DNA from: Plecoglossus altivelis
Lineage: Eukaryota; Chordata; Actinopteri; Osmeriformes; Plecoglossidae
Reading direction: 5' to 3'
Length of the DNA stretch: 64,000 bases
Assembly (NCBI GenBank): GCA_036571765.1
Contig: BROE01000003.1
Location: forward strand, 8,491,732-8,555,731
Both the position numbers and the translations under genes were made by a program. The notes beneath the pieces were generated by a model. The model was not told the origin of the DNA. It made no database searches and worked only from the letters and a program-made list of their open reading frames with translations. This document shows positions 13,561 through 24,680 of the stretch, piece by piece (within the stretch, counting starts at the first letter, position 1; each line of letters begins with the position of its first letter).

Positions 13561-14060
13561 TTCTAAGCACAATTCCTCTAAAGGGTTAATTCAATCACGT
13601 CTAGGCACTCTGCTCTGTTGCTCGCCTCCCCCATCATACTTTAGGCTCAGTAGAGCGTCCCCTCATTGATGGCACCTTTGGCTCCACAATAGAAGCTAAT
13701 TTGTTAGAATCTTTCACAGGTCAGAGGCTGCTTAAAGGCAAGGAGGGCGCCTTGGCCACCAGGAAAATAAAACCATCGACTGAGCAGTGGGGGCAAATTA
13801 AATGCCCACCCGCTTTATGACCATAAACATACAATACATAAATATCAATTTTCTTTCTTTCAAAGTAGCCTATGAGATTTCTCCACCCATCCCTGTTAAA
13901 GCAGGTTAATAGATTGATTCCGGTGACATGCCTCATAATGAACAGTAAATTGTTTTATCTCTTAAGTCTTATTTGGTCAGCCGGGAAAACATATGAGGTA
14001 ATATGGCTGGGGCTAAATGGAGCGTATAATAGATCTCCCGCTAAGGCATAAGGATAGGGG
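13560..14060. promoter_or_regulatory. Candidate conserved non-coding element
   Basis: About 500 bp of higher-complexity sequence is free of microsatellites. It includes homeodomain-like TTAAT/ATTAG words, GGTTAATAGATTGATT near 13905 and a GC-richer core (about 13730-13815). The minus strand is open for 71 codons but the peptide is not recognisable. The profile fits an enhancer beside or inside a developmental gene, pending a conservation test. Confidence 0.35.
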
Positions 14061-16345
14061 TGACGGCAGAGCTATGATTAATGAAAATAATAATGCTCTT
14101 GAAATTGAAATTTTTCGTATTCTTTTTTTGGACCCTTCAACTCTTTCCCCCCATGGTCATTCTGACTGTTCGTGCACAGTGTGATTTGTGTGCAATTGCT
14201 GGCCCTATTTTTATTCTAGCCATTTTTTCTGTTGAGTCTGGTCTGGCCATGGTCATGTCCATGATGAGGAACGTCCTCATCATTATTTGCACACAACTTA
14301 CTGTACTTCATAACTGAAATTATACGTGTTGGGGGTCAAAACAGAAACTGGAAGGAGGCCAGGAAGACAGTTAGTTCAAAATGCAATCTATTATCAATCT
14401 CTCCTGCGACCTTTGTGCAATGCATATTCTGTCAACAATTTACAAAGCAAACAGTACACTTAAGGCTTACCTCAAATCTACATGCAAACTGATACCAAAT
14501 GAATCACTTTCTATCATATTGACTTAACATTTCATCAGTATATTTAGCCATCATGAGAATCATATTTTAATTTTCATCAATGATAGTAAAACAACTGGTT
14601 GGCCTGATCCACTTTTTTCAGCACAGATTTCATCACATGTTCAAGAAAATGTGGCCCTTGCTTCCAGAAAGCACATAGATATTCTGCAATGTTATAAAAA
14701 AAATTATAACTATAGTGCCTGGTATCAACTACCCCTTGGATTCAATGGAATACTATTTTATTTTACTACCCAAGATTTTCAAAGCATATCCCTCAGTAAA
14801 AACATTTTTCTCCTCTCTGGCGAACTGTCAACTGTAACTGGAAAGTCTGAATGTTGGGACCTCACATACACGCAGAAGGAGTCTAGAGTTTCAGCATATC
14901 AGTTTTGACTAAAAACGCATTTCTTTTAGTTCTTTCTTCTCAACAACAAAAAACACTTGCAAAAAAATCAATGACTTTTAATTCCAAGCTATTGATATAC
15001 CCAGATAATGCATCAATTGAACTGTGCCTGTGTCTGCAGTGATGAGGAGCAGTGGATGAAGAGTAATTGTGTCTTGACCCATGCAACACCTCAGCCACCA
15101 TATCACCCAAGCTTGGATAGCACATTCTATCCTAGAAGTAAGAGACCTTATTCCACAAACCCTTGGCTGTGGCAAGGTGATAAATTACAGTTCTTAACTA
15201 CCATTGATTACCTTGTGCTTTCCCACTTTGTGTGACAACTGTTCAGTCACTCTGAATGGACCTTAATGGCACATTAGAGAGAGGAAAGCATACAGCTTCC
15301 CAGCCATTGATTAAACCTGCTTGTTGCTTAATAAAGACAAACTGACGTGTGCTGCTCCTCAGTGGTCAAATCAAGACATGAGATTGAGGCCGATATCAGA
15401 AACACACAAAGACTTTCGTATGTACGTCCTTTTACTTTTATAAGTGGAAGATGGAAAAAAGATATGATATACATAACCTGAAAAAATTTGCTTTGGTTGA
15501 TAGTGATTCAAATTATACATACATGGCCTAAATGTTTAATTGACTGAAATGGAATGATTTCTCCACAGACAAGTCATGTTGTGTTCCAAGTGATGAGCTT
15601 GCGGTTGTGTTTTCTATAGTTTATTTCTAACTATCTGGAGATAATATATGTTGTAGTTTAGCAACTAAATGCTAAAACATTGAAATGCATAAACATTTAC
15701 TTCCTTTTATCAGCTTTTGTTGATTGTTACTTTTAGATAAAGGTTGTAAAACCATTAGAAAAAGTTGATTCCTCGATATGAGGTTGTTTCAGCATGCAGT
15801 GCTTTTAGATACGAGGCTGCAAAAAAAGAGTCAATTTTGACATTTTTGTCAGCTTGTGACCCACTCATGATACTATTGACCCAGTCCATCTACAACATGT
15901 CAACTGAAGACAGTTCAAAAAACAAAAGAAATGAGCCCTCATTTAAATAAAGATAATATAATTTCTGAAATAATAGTGGCAGCTCGAGGAGTCTATGAGA
16001 TTGAGTCTGAAAGATTTCTATTGTCTCTGAACCTGAAGTCAAAATGCATTGCAGAGGTTCCCTCTGGTAGGTCAGTATTCCTCTGAGGTCGGGGCTTTTG
16101 CCCTTCCCTGGTCTGTAGGCCACAGAGATTGTAGAGTGGGCCTGGCACTGCTGTCATCCACAGATCATGTGAAACTGCAGAGAGTGAGGTGGGTATTGCA
16201 GGGTTAAACTGATTATCTATGCACTTGTGGTCCATGGGTCAGAGTTGGAAGAACAAAAGTGTTATTATAGGATCTGTATTTCTTCCTTGGTATTTCTTCC
16301 CTTTCTAATGCCATCATTTCTTTTAGCACACTAAAGTCAGGCGAA
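14060..16345. other. Non-coding sequence, nothing distinctive
   Basis: Unique AT-rich sequence with overlapping short frames (maximum 85 codons) on both strands, none with a recognisable peptide. No tandem repeats or RNA genes are visible. Confidence 0.55.
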
Positions 16346-16620
16346 TATGTCACTGAAAGAGTTTTACTATCCCTTTGCTTCAGTCCTGCCCTTCCCTCTT
16401 TCTGTGGCTATCCCAATTCCTTCTCTTCACTTCTGTCCTTTATTTCCTCCTTCTGTGGTAATCACAAATCCCTTGCACCCCATGCCCCCACCCCACAAAC
16501 TCCTAACCCCATCTCTTTTATATCAATACACAAACTCTTCCATTCTCTTCTCTCTTTTTTCTGGAATGCACTTACCCTCGTTGCTCTGTCTTGCAGTTTC
16601 CCTCACACTTTCGCCCACAC
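16345..16620 (+). repeat. Pyrimidine-rich (C/T) low-complexity tract
   Basis: The plus strand is strongly biased to C and T for about 270 bp, including a CCCCA-rich portion near 16480-16500. It ends in a consensus-like splice acceptor at 16596. It may be an eroded polypyrimidine repeat or an extended intronic polypyrimidine tract. The bias keeps one frame open and explains most of a 134-codon frame here. Confidence 0.6.
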
Positions 16621-16751
16621 TCATCCCTGGGAAATGTGGATCTTTTCCTGACAAGTTCCTCACTGACTGGAAAAAAGCAAATCCTCTGGAGATCATCAAG
16701 GGTCCTCTGCCAAAAAATGCGTGGGAATTGTCTGGATGGGAAAGGGAATAG
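16597..16751 (+). other. Candidate terminal coding exon (unproven)
   Basis: An acceptor-like site (pyrimidine-rich with CTTGCAG, AG at 16595-16596, a plausible CTTAC branch word about 25 nt upstream) is followed by 51 open codons and a TAG at 16749-16751. The peptide contains FPDKFLTDWKKANPLEII and ends ELSGWERE, with ordinary-looking codon choice. I do not recognise the family. No AATAAA lies close downstream; the nearest I noticed is at about 17465. An open run this long behind one acceptor has roughly a one in ten chance, so a decoy remains more likely than a gene. Confidence 0.18.
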
Positions 16752-16799
16752 AACTTTTAATTGTTTTTTTTTCTCTCTCCTGGAATTAGTCAGTGGAAA

Positions 16800-18540
16800 T
16801 ATTCTATGACTGTTCTTTTGTTTACCTTATGTAAGAATAAGGTTCAAATTTGTGGGTGGCAGTTACTGAAAATGAGTGGCCAGAGAAAGTGACCATAATT
16901 GATGCAAGCAAGATAAGCAATAGATACATACAGTAAAAACATAGGTTTGTTTTGGAATGACTGTTTTGACTGTAAGTTTGTCTTATTTCTTAGCAATGTT
17001 ACTGTACTTGCTGTATAAGGCTACTACATGCATCAAATTACATTGAAAAGTGAAAATCTAGTGCATGTGTTTATACACTTAGTAACCTGCTTTCAACAAC
17101 AGCTGGAAAAACAAATGCTGTACTTTCGGGTTCATTAAGACCACAATCAGATGGTTTCCTGACTGGACCATTTCAAAGTTCAGCGCTGAGGTAGAGGGCT
17201 TGAGGGTGGAGGGGCTCTGGAAGTTCATGCATGTCTAGAGACAGATGTTATTTTTGTTGGCCAAAACGTCCTGATGTTTGATGATCACATTCTAGACATC
17301 CACACCAAGTGACTCTTGAAAGACTCAATTAAAAATTGATTTATTGAACTATTTGTGCATTATTCACTGTAGGTCAAGACATTGAATATTGATTTGTTAT
17401 TGGAAGGCACAGACAAGACTAAAGGAGGAAATCCTTATATGGTGAAGAACTTACAGCGAACACTAATAAAGATAGCTGAAGACATTGATACATAAGTACA
17501 TCTAGAGTCAAATAAAATGAGCCAGTGTAAATTATATTGCTTCCAGAACCAAGACCACCGCAACAACTTGACATTATTATTTTATTTAAACTTTTATTCT
17601 TATTTAACGGTGCTCTGTAAAAGAAAAAGAAGGGTTGGTTCTGCAGTGTCACTGCTTCCTAAATATGCAACCATGTGACCCAGAAGGGCAGCTTCTCTCC
17701 AAAAGAGAGATGGGTATCCCATGTTCCCAGTGGAGCCTTGGGCAATCGCACGGACTGTTGTTTTTGTCTTTGGCACACCACAGCTAAAGTCCTCTGATGG
17801 TTCAACCTAGCTAGGTCAATCTGTTGTTACAAAATGTCACTTACCATCTTTGTTCCTTGATGGACATAAAAGACCCTTTATTGCTGCAGCACAAAAAGCT
17901 TCTATTCTTATGGCAGATAAGCATAACAAAGTAAAGGTAGGGGGCCATCAAGAACTCAGAAAGAGATGTGTCTAAGCAACTGTATTTACATATTGTGCAA
18001 AGGAACTGAATATTTAATCAGTGAGTAATGAAATCAATTACTAAATTGGAGGAAGTTTCCAGTACATTGCTGTTGAGCTAAAGCTCGAAGCACTGAAGTT
18101 GTATTGATTCACACTGTCCCACATGGTACCCATTTATGTTTGGCCTTTCATAATTTCATCGAATGACAATGTTAAGAATTGAAATGATAAAGGTCAATGG
18201 ATGAAAAAAACTGAATTAGGGTACCCAAGCATCTTGAAATGACAGCGTTATTGAATTATCAGCTGCTTCACTAGTATTGCTATGGTACGTGTTTATAGCA
18301 GATTGTTTAGAACAATAACGTCAACTCCATCCTTACTTTAGAAAAAGAGAATATTTGGGATGATTTTAGTTCCTGTTTAAAAGCAAATATGTTTCCCCTA
18401 ATACATTTAGTTGACATAATTCAGTTAGTCTTTCCATTGTGCCTGTGCGATGTTGATCATTGATAATACTGTCTTTTCCTCAAACCAACAGTATGTTGTC
18501 ATTGCTGTAGAACTCAAAGTACTGTGAAAAGAGAGCTAAT
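16800..18540. other. AT-rich non-coding sequence
   Basis: Unique sequence with frequent stops and no recognisable repeat family. It contains one short minus-strand segment with good splice signals (17845-17883), listed separately. Confidence 0.6.
17845..17883 (-). other. Candidate 39-nt microexon-like segment (unproven)
   Basis: On the minus strand a pyrimidine-containing acceptor (TTTTTGTGCTGCAG) precedes 39 nt that end at ATG followed by a strong GTAAGT donor (plus-strand ACTTAC at 17839-17844). The length is divisible by three. Two frames are open; one reads NKGSFMSIKEQR between split codons. Good matches to both splice consensus sites this close together are uncommon but not rare across 128 kb of strand. 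No host gene is visible in the window. Confidence 0.12.
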
Positions 18541-19110
18541 TTAAACCAGGGAAGGGGAAGGCGTGAATACCTGGCTCCATGTTGACAAGTTTACAAAAAC
18601 AATACAGTCACTGACATGAATCTGGAGATGAAGTGGGTAGCTCTGTAAGACACCCACATGTGACTGCTTGGTGGCGTGCAGGAGGCCAAGGAGCTCCCCC
18701 TGATGAGAGCCCGGGGTCTGAATCACTTCTCCACAGGAAACTGGACTGGCTGGTTTGTTTAGCTGGATGTGATTTGGAGTGGCAGGAGGGGGTGTGCCTG
18801 GTCATAAGAAGCACAATGGGGCATACTTTCTGTACACGACTAATAGGCAATAATGATGTGGCTGTCGTCCAAGCAATTCGTTGTCCATGTCTGTAGATTG
18901 AGATATGCCCCTTCTTGTATTAATCACACAGGACTCCAGCAGTTGTGGGAGAGTGTATGAGTGTGCAACAAGCAAATTTGAAGTGGAATCATTGCCAATT
19001 TCTAAATACAGGCAAATTGAAAGATTATTTGATCCTCTAGAAGTATGGCTAAGGATCCACAATAAAATATTCATATCTAGCATGCAAAATGCATACATTT
19101 TTTGGTAACA
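18541..19110. promoter_or_regulatory. Candidate conserved non-coding element, open on both strands
   Basis: About 570 bp of high-complexity sequence has overlapping open frames on both strands: plus 18633-18896 and 18905-19108, minus 18608-18850 and 18802-19119. The peptides are not recognisable. Simultaneous openness on both strands suggests base-level constraint or chance stop depletion rather than one protein. The AT-rich half (18940-19090) has a low-repeat, motif-dense texture like deeply conserved vertebrate enhancers. Confidence 0.4.
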
Positions 19111-19257
19111 ATAGAACACTATTGTTATGTCGAAGCATACATGTAAAGTCCCTTGTCAGTTATATATCAGAACATTTTGGCCAAACGCACCATTAACATA
19201 TTGAACAAACAGAGAGGACAGAGGAACCCAGGAGTATCCTATTTCAGGAAATGGCTA

Positions 19258-19323
19258 GTCTCTCTCCCTTTCTCTCTCTCTCTTTCTCTCTCTCTCTGTC
19301 TCCCCCCTCTCCCTATCTCTCTA
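19258..19323. repeat. Imperfect CT-rich microsatellite
   Basis: A run of TC dinucleotides is interrupted by CCC and TTT, giving a polypyrimidine tract on the plus strand. It generates low-complexity Ser/Leu or Arg/Glu runs in translated frames, which are artefacts. Confidence 0.9.
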
Positions 19324-19379
19324 GCTGATTCCCAGAAAAAGGCTAAAAGAGAGAAAGAAAGAAGATAAGGAGCAAAGCA

Positions 19380-20100
19380 TTGGGATTTAGAACACTGAAC
19401 AAGATAGATTCTTCCAAATTCTAATTGGAGAACAGTTGATTTAATTGGTATCCATTTGGCTGACAAAGGAAAGCAAGGGTAGTGGGCAGGCAGGAATGCC
19501 CCTGGGGCCGATGTGAACACGGAGTGGCTCTGCTCAACGCTCAGGGACGGATCACTTCCAAAGACAAACCGTGGGAGCTGGCAGGACAGATTGCCGTGGG
19601 AGGGAGGAAGGGTGGGGGAGACCAAATGCATGGTGGAGAAAAGCTTTCAAAAGAGAGGCATCTTTATTTGGAGGAGCAAGCCATTTCAGAGGCAACGGCA
19701 CTGGGTAGTAATGTGACTCTGACCCCGGACGGCTGAAGTGGATACGGTTCAGAAGGCAATGTAACCCAAAGCTCTGGTGGCAGATAAACCTAAATTAAGG
19801 TGATCAAAACAAACTACTAACTATTACAAGCATCTGAGCTTTTCCTTTGTATCTGACGTAGATGTTTCTGTGTTGCTGTAGCTGATAATTAAAATGTATA
19901 CAAAATCTCAAAACGTGTATTGTCTGACTGATAATGTGAAAAGAAAAACAAGCTCCACCATTAAAGGGATTGAGCACTCCTTTGTCTTTGAGTTTAAGTT
20001 AATAGTGGGATAGACAAATACTGCTGCCGTATGTAAACCAGCCCTTTATTCAATGGTTTACATCATAAAACATATTCAAAATATTCAGCTATCTGCTTCT
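19380..20100. other. Non-coding sequence, GC-richer first half
   Basis: From about 19470 to 19740 the sequence is GC-richer and stays open in several frames on both strands, without a recognisable peptide. It may be part of a regulatory element. The remainder is ordinary AT-rich unique DNA. Confidence 0.45.
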
Positions 20101-20124
20101 CCTTCATTATTCATATTGCGTGTC

Positions 20125-20143
20125 TGTGTGTGTGTGTGTGTGT
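20125..20143. repeat. Short (TG)n microsatellite
   Basis: About nine uninterrupted TG units, part of the dinucleotide-rich landscape of the window. Confidence 0.85.
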
Positions 20144-20252
20144 CCTGCCCTTGCACAGCAGTGTCTGTGCCTTGGTGGAGCTTGTATGTGCAGACCAAAA
20201 CAGAGGGGGAACCCAGGTGTTAGAGTGTTTTTACTGCCTCTGCGGAGAGGAA

Positions 20253-20303
20253 GGGTGGGGGAGCGGGGGCAGATGACCTGGAGGGGGGGGGGGGGGGGGG
20301 GGG
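20253..20303 (+). repeat. G-rich tract with a 21-G homopolymer
   Basis: Several G-runs of three to five precede an uninterrupted run of 21 G at 20283-20303. The plus strand could form a G-quadruplex. Long homopolymers like this are also a classic place for sequencing and assembly length errors, so the exact length is uncertain. Confidence 0.85.
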
Positions 20304-20562
20304 TTCAGAGGCAGGGGCCAGACACAGGAGACCTTCACAGTCTGCCTCAGGGGATACAGCCACTGCTTATCTCTTCCTACACTTTTACTTCTTTTTTATC
20401 CTCTTCCACCGTCCAGCTTTTCATTTCCCCTTCCTTTTAGTTCGGCAGACTCACTATTGTAACATTATTTCCGACCAATCCATTGTATCACATTTGCTGA
20501 CAAGCATTTCTAGAGAAGAGTTCATTTGTTCACTTTCTTTTACACATGCACACCCTGTCTCA

Positions 20563-20619
20563 CGCACACACACACACACACACAAACACACACGCACACA
20601 CATAACCTACACACACGCA
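20563..20619. repeat. Interrupted (CA)n microsatellite
   Basis: CA dinucleotides are broken by single-base changes (AAA, CG, a TAACCTA interruption), typical of an ageing CA repeat. Confidence 0.85.
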
Positions 20620-20829
20620 GACTCAAACACTTATATACCAAACACCAATATAGTGTGTCTATTATGACATAAATAGCTCTGCAGAGATGTCTTCTTTCTT
20701 CTTTCTGTCAAATGCTACTGCTATGCTACCTGCTCTACTCTTGTAACGACCTTAGTAGGCTTTAATCCCCCTACAGTATATGACAGGCTAGCCCTCACCT
20801 TGCCCAGCACTTAAAGAAGCAATCTCTCA

Positions 20830-21400
20830 AAAAGTCGCCTTTCAATTAAAGCTTGTGTGAATGTGCGTCCGTGCAGAGGAGAGTGCAGTATGCAGGGGGA
20901 GAATAGGCCTGTTCCTGATGTAAATGAAGAGATGCATATCAGTGTTAATCCATTGCTTTGTAGTCACAGCCATACCCAAAGTCTGTCTAATTTCCCTCGC
21001 CCTCCCTTTTGCAGCCAGAAGTGTATCGATCGGCAGTAATTGAAGTGTACTTGATAATCCGCAAGGCAACAGGGGAGAGGGAGACCCTCAGCTCTCACAT
21101 CGATGCACAGAGAACGGGGTTGTGAGGTTGTGTGTATTTGAGGGTGAGTGTTTGGTGGAGGGGGGCTCTCTAAGGTATGGGCGGGTAGGGCAACACCCCC
21201 TTCACCACTTCTTCTCAGCTGATTAAACTCATTGAGAGCCAGACGAGTGGAACAAATAGATATAAAGGTTTGCCTGGCAGCTTACAGCCATTCAGATTTC
21301 TTCATTGAAACTGCCAGAGCCAAATCTCCAAGGGCCGTTTTCGACTAACATTACGCCACAGCAGTGCCTGTTTCTGAAATGAACCACACATTATGCATCA
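20830..21400. promoter_or_regulatory. Candidate conserved non-coding element
   Basis: High-complexity sequence with homeodomain-like GTTAATCC, CGATCGG and GTAATTG words and balanced composition. It surrounds a splice-bounded segment (21015-21143). A second sub-block (about 21190-21350) contains CAGCTGATTAAAC. The texture fits an enhancer or a conserved non-coding exon; neither is proven. Confidence 0.35.
21015..21143 (+). other. Candidate exon bounded by strong splice signals (unproven)
   Basis: A nearly pure pyrimidine tract with TTTTGCAG (AG at 21013-21014) is followed by 36 open codons beginning PEVYRSAVIEVYLII and a TGA at 21123-21125. A strong AGG|GTGAGT donor lies at 21143/21144. The stop falls before the donor and the other two frames stop early. 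It cannot be an ordinary internal coding exon, but a non-coding, terminal or stop-containing (poison-type) exon would fit. No host gene is visible. Confidence 0.15.
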
Positions 21401-22480
21401 CTGCACACTCTGAGAACTATCTCAGGTGGAAACTTTAGCAGCAGTTAATTGGTTCATGTGGTTAGACACTCCTTCATTTGAACCAATGATCACCACATTG
21501 GAATGATATCATCTTTGTACGCTGACATTTCAGAAATAAATCCCAATTTATCTTATTTTTCAGTGAACCACATCCACCATGCTCTACTCTTGTATAAGGG
21601 TCCTTGTAAATCTGCTGATGTCAGAGCAGGTTTGTCACATGGCACACTGTGGTATACAGGAAACAGTGTGTTTCCCCTCTTGTTCCTGTGTCAAGTTGAG
21701 GAGGATGGCACTTCTTGTGGGTGGATGTGTAAGCGCTCCAAGTGTCATGGGTAGGTCCCAGGCTTTGTGGATTAAGTATAACTGAACTGTAAACACCCAG
21801 TAGGTCACAGTGAGACCAGGGTCAAGCAAGCATCATGAGACTCAAAGGGTCTTTTAGAGGGTTCAACAGAGGATGGCCCCCAATTCATAAATGTTGATTG
21901 AGAAGAACTACAAGCCTATTGCCTTTGATCCTGGTAAAGACAATAGGAATCCTCATCTCATGTTGAATAGGCATGAGTAGTCAGTATTATTATAATTTTA
22001 ATTCAGTGAGCAGGAAGTACTACTTCCTTAGTACTTTGTAGATTTCTGGAGAAAATATATTAAACCTGGTTTCCCAATGTGAGATACTCTACCAAATGCA
22101 TGTTTCATGGTAGAGACGTCTTTTAGAAATTTGTGTTTCCACGTCTGTGGTGGTAACCGTAAAAGAAGGTACATACCTGGAGCGGTATTTTAGGAGTCTT
22201 TTATCTCTGCTGTGTATCATATCAACTATCCCCTTTTGAGATGCATAAATGCTAGACAGCCATTCAATTCAGCACCACATATGCTATAGAATGTAAGGCC
22301 TTCATACACTTACGCTTAACCCCATCCAAAGCAGTCACTATTCAATGAACATATTTCACTGATAGTACTTGGAGACCTACGGTGCTTCAAAGGTGGGATC
22401 TTTGCTCTGGAATGCCTGATCTTTCCCTCCCTCTAGTTCACCTCCACACACATGAACACCCACAGTGTACAGACCCTCTC
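21400..22480. other. Non-coding sequence, nothing distinctive
   Basis: Unique sequence with short overlapping frames (up to 83 codons), none recognisable. No tandem repeat or RNA gene is seen. Confidence 0.55.
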
Positions 22481-22488
22481 CCTCACAT

Positions 22489-22513
22489 ACACACACACAC
22501 ACACACACACACA
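22489..22513. repeat. (AC)n microsatellite
   Basis: About twelve uninterrupted AC units. Translated Thr/His or Val/Cys runs in overlapping frames are artefacts of the repeat. Confidence 0.9.
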
Positions 22514-22559
22514 GAGCCTCGCCCTACAGAGAAAATAAGAAATAACCATAACTCCTTCC

Positions 22560-22835
22560 ACCGTCGTCCTGCCCTGTATGACCCCTGTTTTAAGTGGGCG
22601 GCAGGTAATTGCCGAGGCGGTGTTGCCCATCAGCCTACAACTCTATGTGTGCCTTATGTGTCATCTCTATTTATTATATTCTGCACGCTCCCTGGGTCTT
22701 GGTAATCAATTTCACAAGGATACAGGGCTGATATCAGCTGCCGTGCACATTATGAGGCGAGCCCTCCTCTTATCAAGTGCAGAATTGCCAGCTAGAGGTC
22801 ATGAACAGATAAACAGGGGTGTAACGCTACTCCCC
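22560..22835. promoter_or_regulatory. Candidate conserved non-coding element
   Basis: A compact block is flanked by microsatellites (22489-22513 and 23050-23070) but itself free of repeats. It has words such as GGTAATTGCC, GTAATCAATTTCAC, GATATCAGCTG and GATAAACAG (forkhead-like). The plus strand is open in more than one frame without a recognisable peptide. The enhancer reading is inference. Confidence 0.4.
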
Positions 22836-23049
22836 CTCTCCCCTGCCCCCCTGATGAACACAGAGGTGGGAAGGTGATGTTACAACGCGGGTACAAAAAA
22901 ACAAAAACACACAGCAAGGAAAAGGTTGTGACCCTTGTAAGGTGCCTCTTGTTACGCCTGACCTTCAGAATTTCATCATCAGCGCCTTGTGACTGCTTAA
23001 TAATTCGGAAGCACCCCTCTCATCTTCAGTCCGGGTGTATGTGGGGAGG

Positions 23050-23070
23050 GTGTGTGTGTGTGTGTGTGTG
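23050..23070. repeat. (GT)n microsatellite
   Basis: About ten uninterrupted GT units. They contribute the Val/Cys run in an overlapping 143-codon frame, which I regard as spurious. Confidence 0.9.
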
Positions 23071-23289
23071 CAAACCCACAGACAACCCTTCTCTGATTAT
23101 CTCCTACTACTCTTTGCAGACCTTTATAGACCAAGTAACTCCATCAATCACACAGCCTACCTCCCTAGTGCCAAGGCCACGCCACACCCTACCTCACCAC
23201 CACCAGCTCATTGTTGTCTTAGGCTGTGTCTGTTGCGCTACTTATTTGGTTCAAAGAGAATGCCTTCCTCAAATATGCCCATTGATAAA

Positions 23290-24370
23290 TAATTGTAACA
23301 TTTAGAGGGTAGGGATACATGTACAATCAGTCACTGTATTTAAAAGTGAGAACTACCCACACACAAGCATACTTTAAAAAAATGTATTTCATATATTTGT
23401 ACATAAAAAATTCTAAAGCTTCTAATCAACAATTAGCCAGGTGTGTCAGCATAGTTCAGATTAGTTAGTTTTAGGGGTTGCACACATGGAAGAAACATGT
23501 ATTAGATCATTTTCTGTTAGGCAAAATAGCAGTAGAGTAGAGTAATCAAATGACAGCACCAGAAATATCACGCAGTTGCATCAGCCTTAGTAAACATTAA
23601 TCATTGTGGGGTCTTTTTTGTATACTCCCACAGAAGCAGCTGAGTATATTTGCCAAGAGGATTGGGTCTTTTTGTCTTCAGTTTTACCATTTTCGGAGCA
23701 TGCGTTTTAACCCCTGGTATTTTTCATGCATAGAAATGTATAATAATTGTACTGTAATTACAGGAAAAAATACGATGCCCAATATTCCGAAACTGGCACA
23801 TGATGAATAGAAGATAGAGAGAATAATACACATTTAACTGTAAACCATACACTTCAACGTCAATAAGCGGTGCAGTGAGCTTCTATGTAACTATTTAAAA
23901 TGAAATAAACATATTAAAACTATATGTATAAACTGAGGACTATCACCATGGTCACCTGCCTATTGTTTTGGACATCAGTCTAACTCCCTCAGCCGATCCC
24001 CCTTCACGCCGCTGACCTTGCACAGCCTTTTCAGGCGAAAGACTTGAGTTGTTTTTTTAGCCCATCCCCCTCTATCCCTGGGCATGTGTGCTACACATCC
24101 GCTCTGTCATTAAGCCCTCCATCCATGGGTTTAGGATACAGCCATATGGTGCAGCCAGTGGAGTGTTGCAAGAGCGGCTCAGCCCTAGTCATGATCTGAT
24201 GAATCTTTCCCAGAAAAAGGGGTTTTCTGTGATGACATCACAACTAACCAGCTGGACTAAGCCAGTCTTTCTCTGTACATGCATTCCTACAAGTGCATTA
24301 GGGCATGGCTTTATGTACACATTTTGTATTGATGTGTGTGTATCTGTGTCAGTAGAATAGAACTGACCTT
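23290..24370. other. Non-coding sequence, nothing distinctive
   Basis: AT-rich unique sequence to about 23930, then mixed composition. No coding signal, tandem repeat or RNA gene is recognised. Confidence 0.55.
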
Positions 24371-24371
24371 T

Positions 24372-24680
24372 TATGGCCTTACACTACCACCTCACGCCAA
24401 GAAGGTCATGGATTTGAATCCCACATGGAACATGTAACTCCTGGACCTTTCTTTGTGGAGTTTGCATGTTCTCCTTGTGCTAGCATGGCTTTACTCCCCA
24501 TTTTTCTGTATGAGACCATGCAGAACAGATCATTCTCCTACCCATGTCCCTGGTCAGAACAAGGATGAGCACTTGACGTGGCAGACCAGAAGGGATGGAA
24601 GCAGAGAAAGTACCACTTTAGTGGAAACTCCAGCATGTGTGTTTGTCAAAATTGATTGAATTGATTAAATAAATAATGAT
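24372..24680 (+). mobile_element. Decayed SINE-type repeat, copy 1
   Basis: The order of landmarks matches a family abundant in teleost genomes. There is a degenerate RNA polymerase III B-box-like word (GGATTTGAATCCC, 24410-24422), then a core resembling TGTGGAGTTTGCATGTTCTCC (24452-24474), then a GGATGG...GCAGAGAAA portion (about 24594-24615) and an AT-rich tail ending near 24680. A second copy lies at 35641-35965. Both copies are heavily mutated and certainly inactive. The family name and exact ends need a repeat library. Confidence 0.65.

Noticed and set aside
16347..16596. Upstream half of the 134-codon frame ending at 16751
   Set aside because: It is a translated pyrimidine-rich tract. 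Only the part after the acceptor at 16596 is worth considering.
18462..18500. TAATACTGTCT word recalling the miR-200/429 family, with a nearby ACAGTAT
   Set aside because: Only seven to eight bases pair and the mature sequence does not continue as in the family, so no microRNA precursor is supported.
22874..23305. 143-codon plus-strand frame
   Set aside because: It crosses the GT microsatellite (Val/Cys run), no domain is recognisable and an overlapping frame is equally open.
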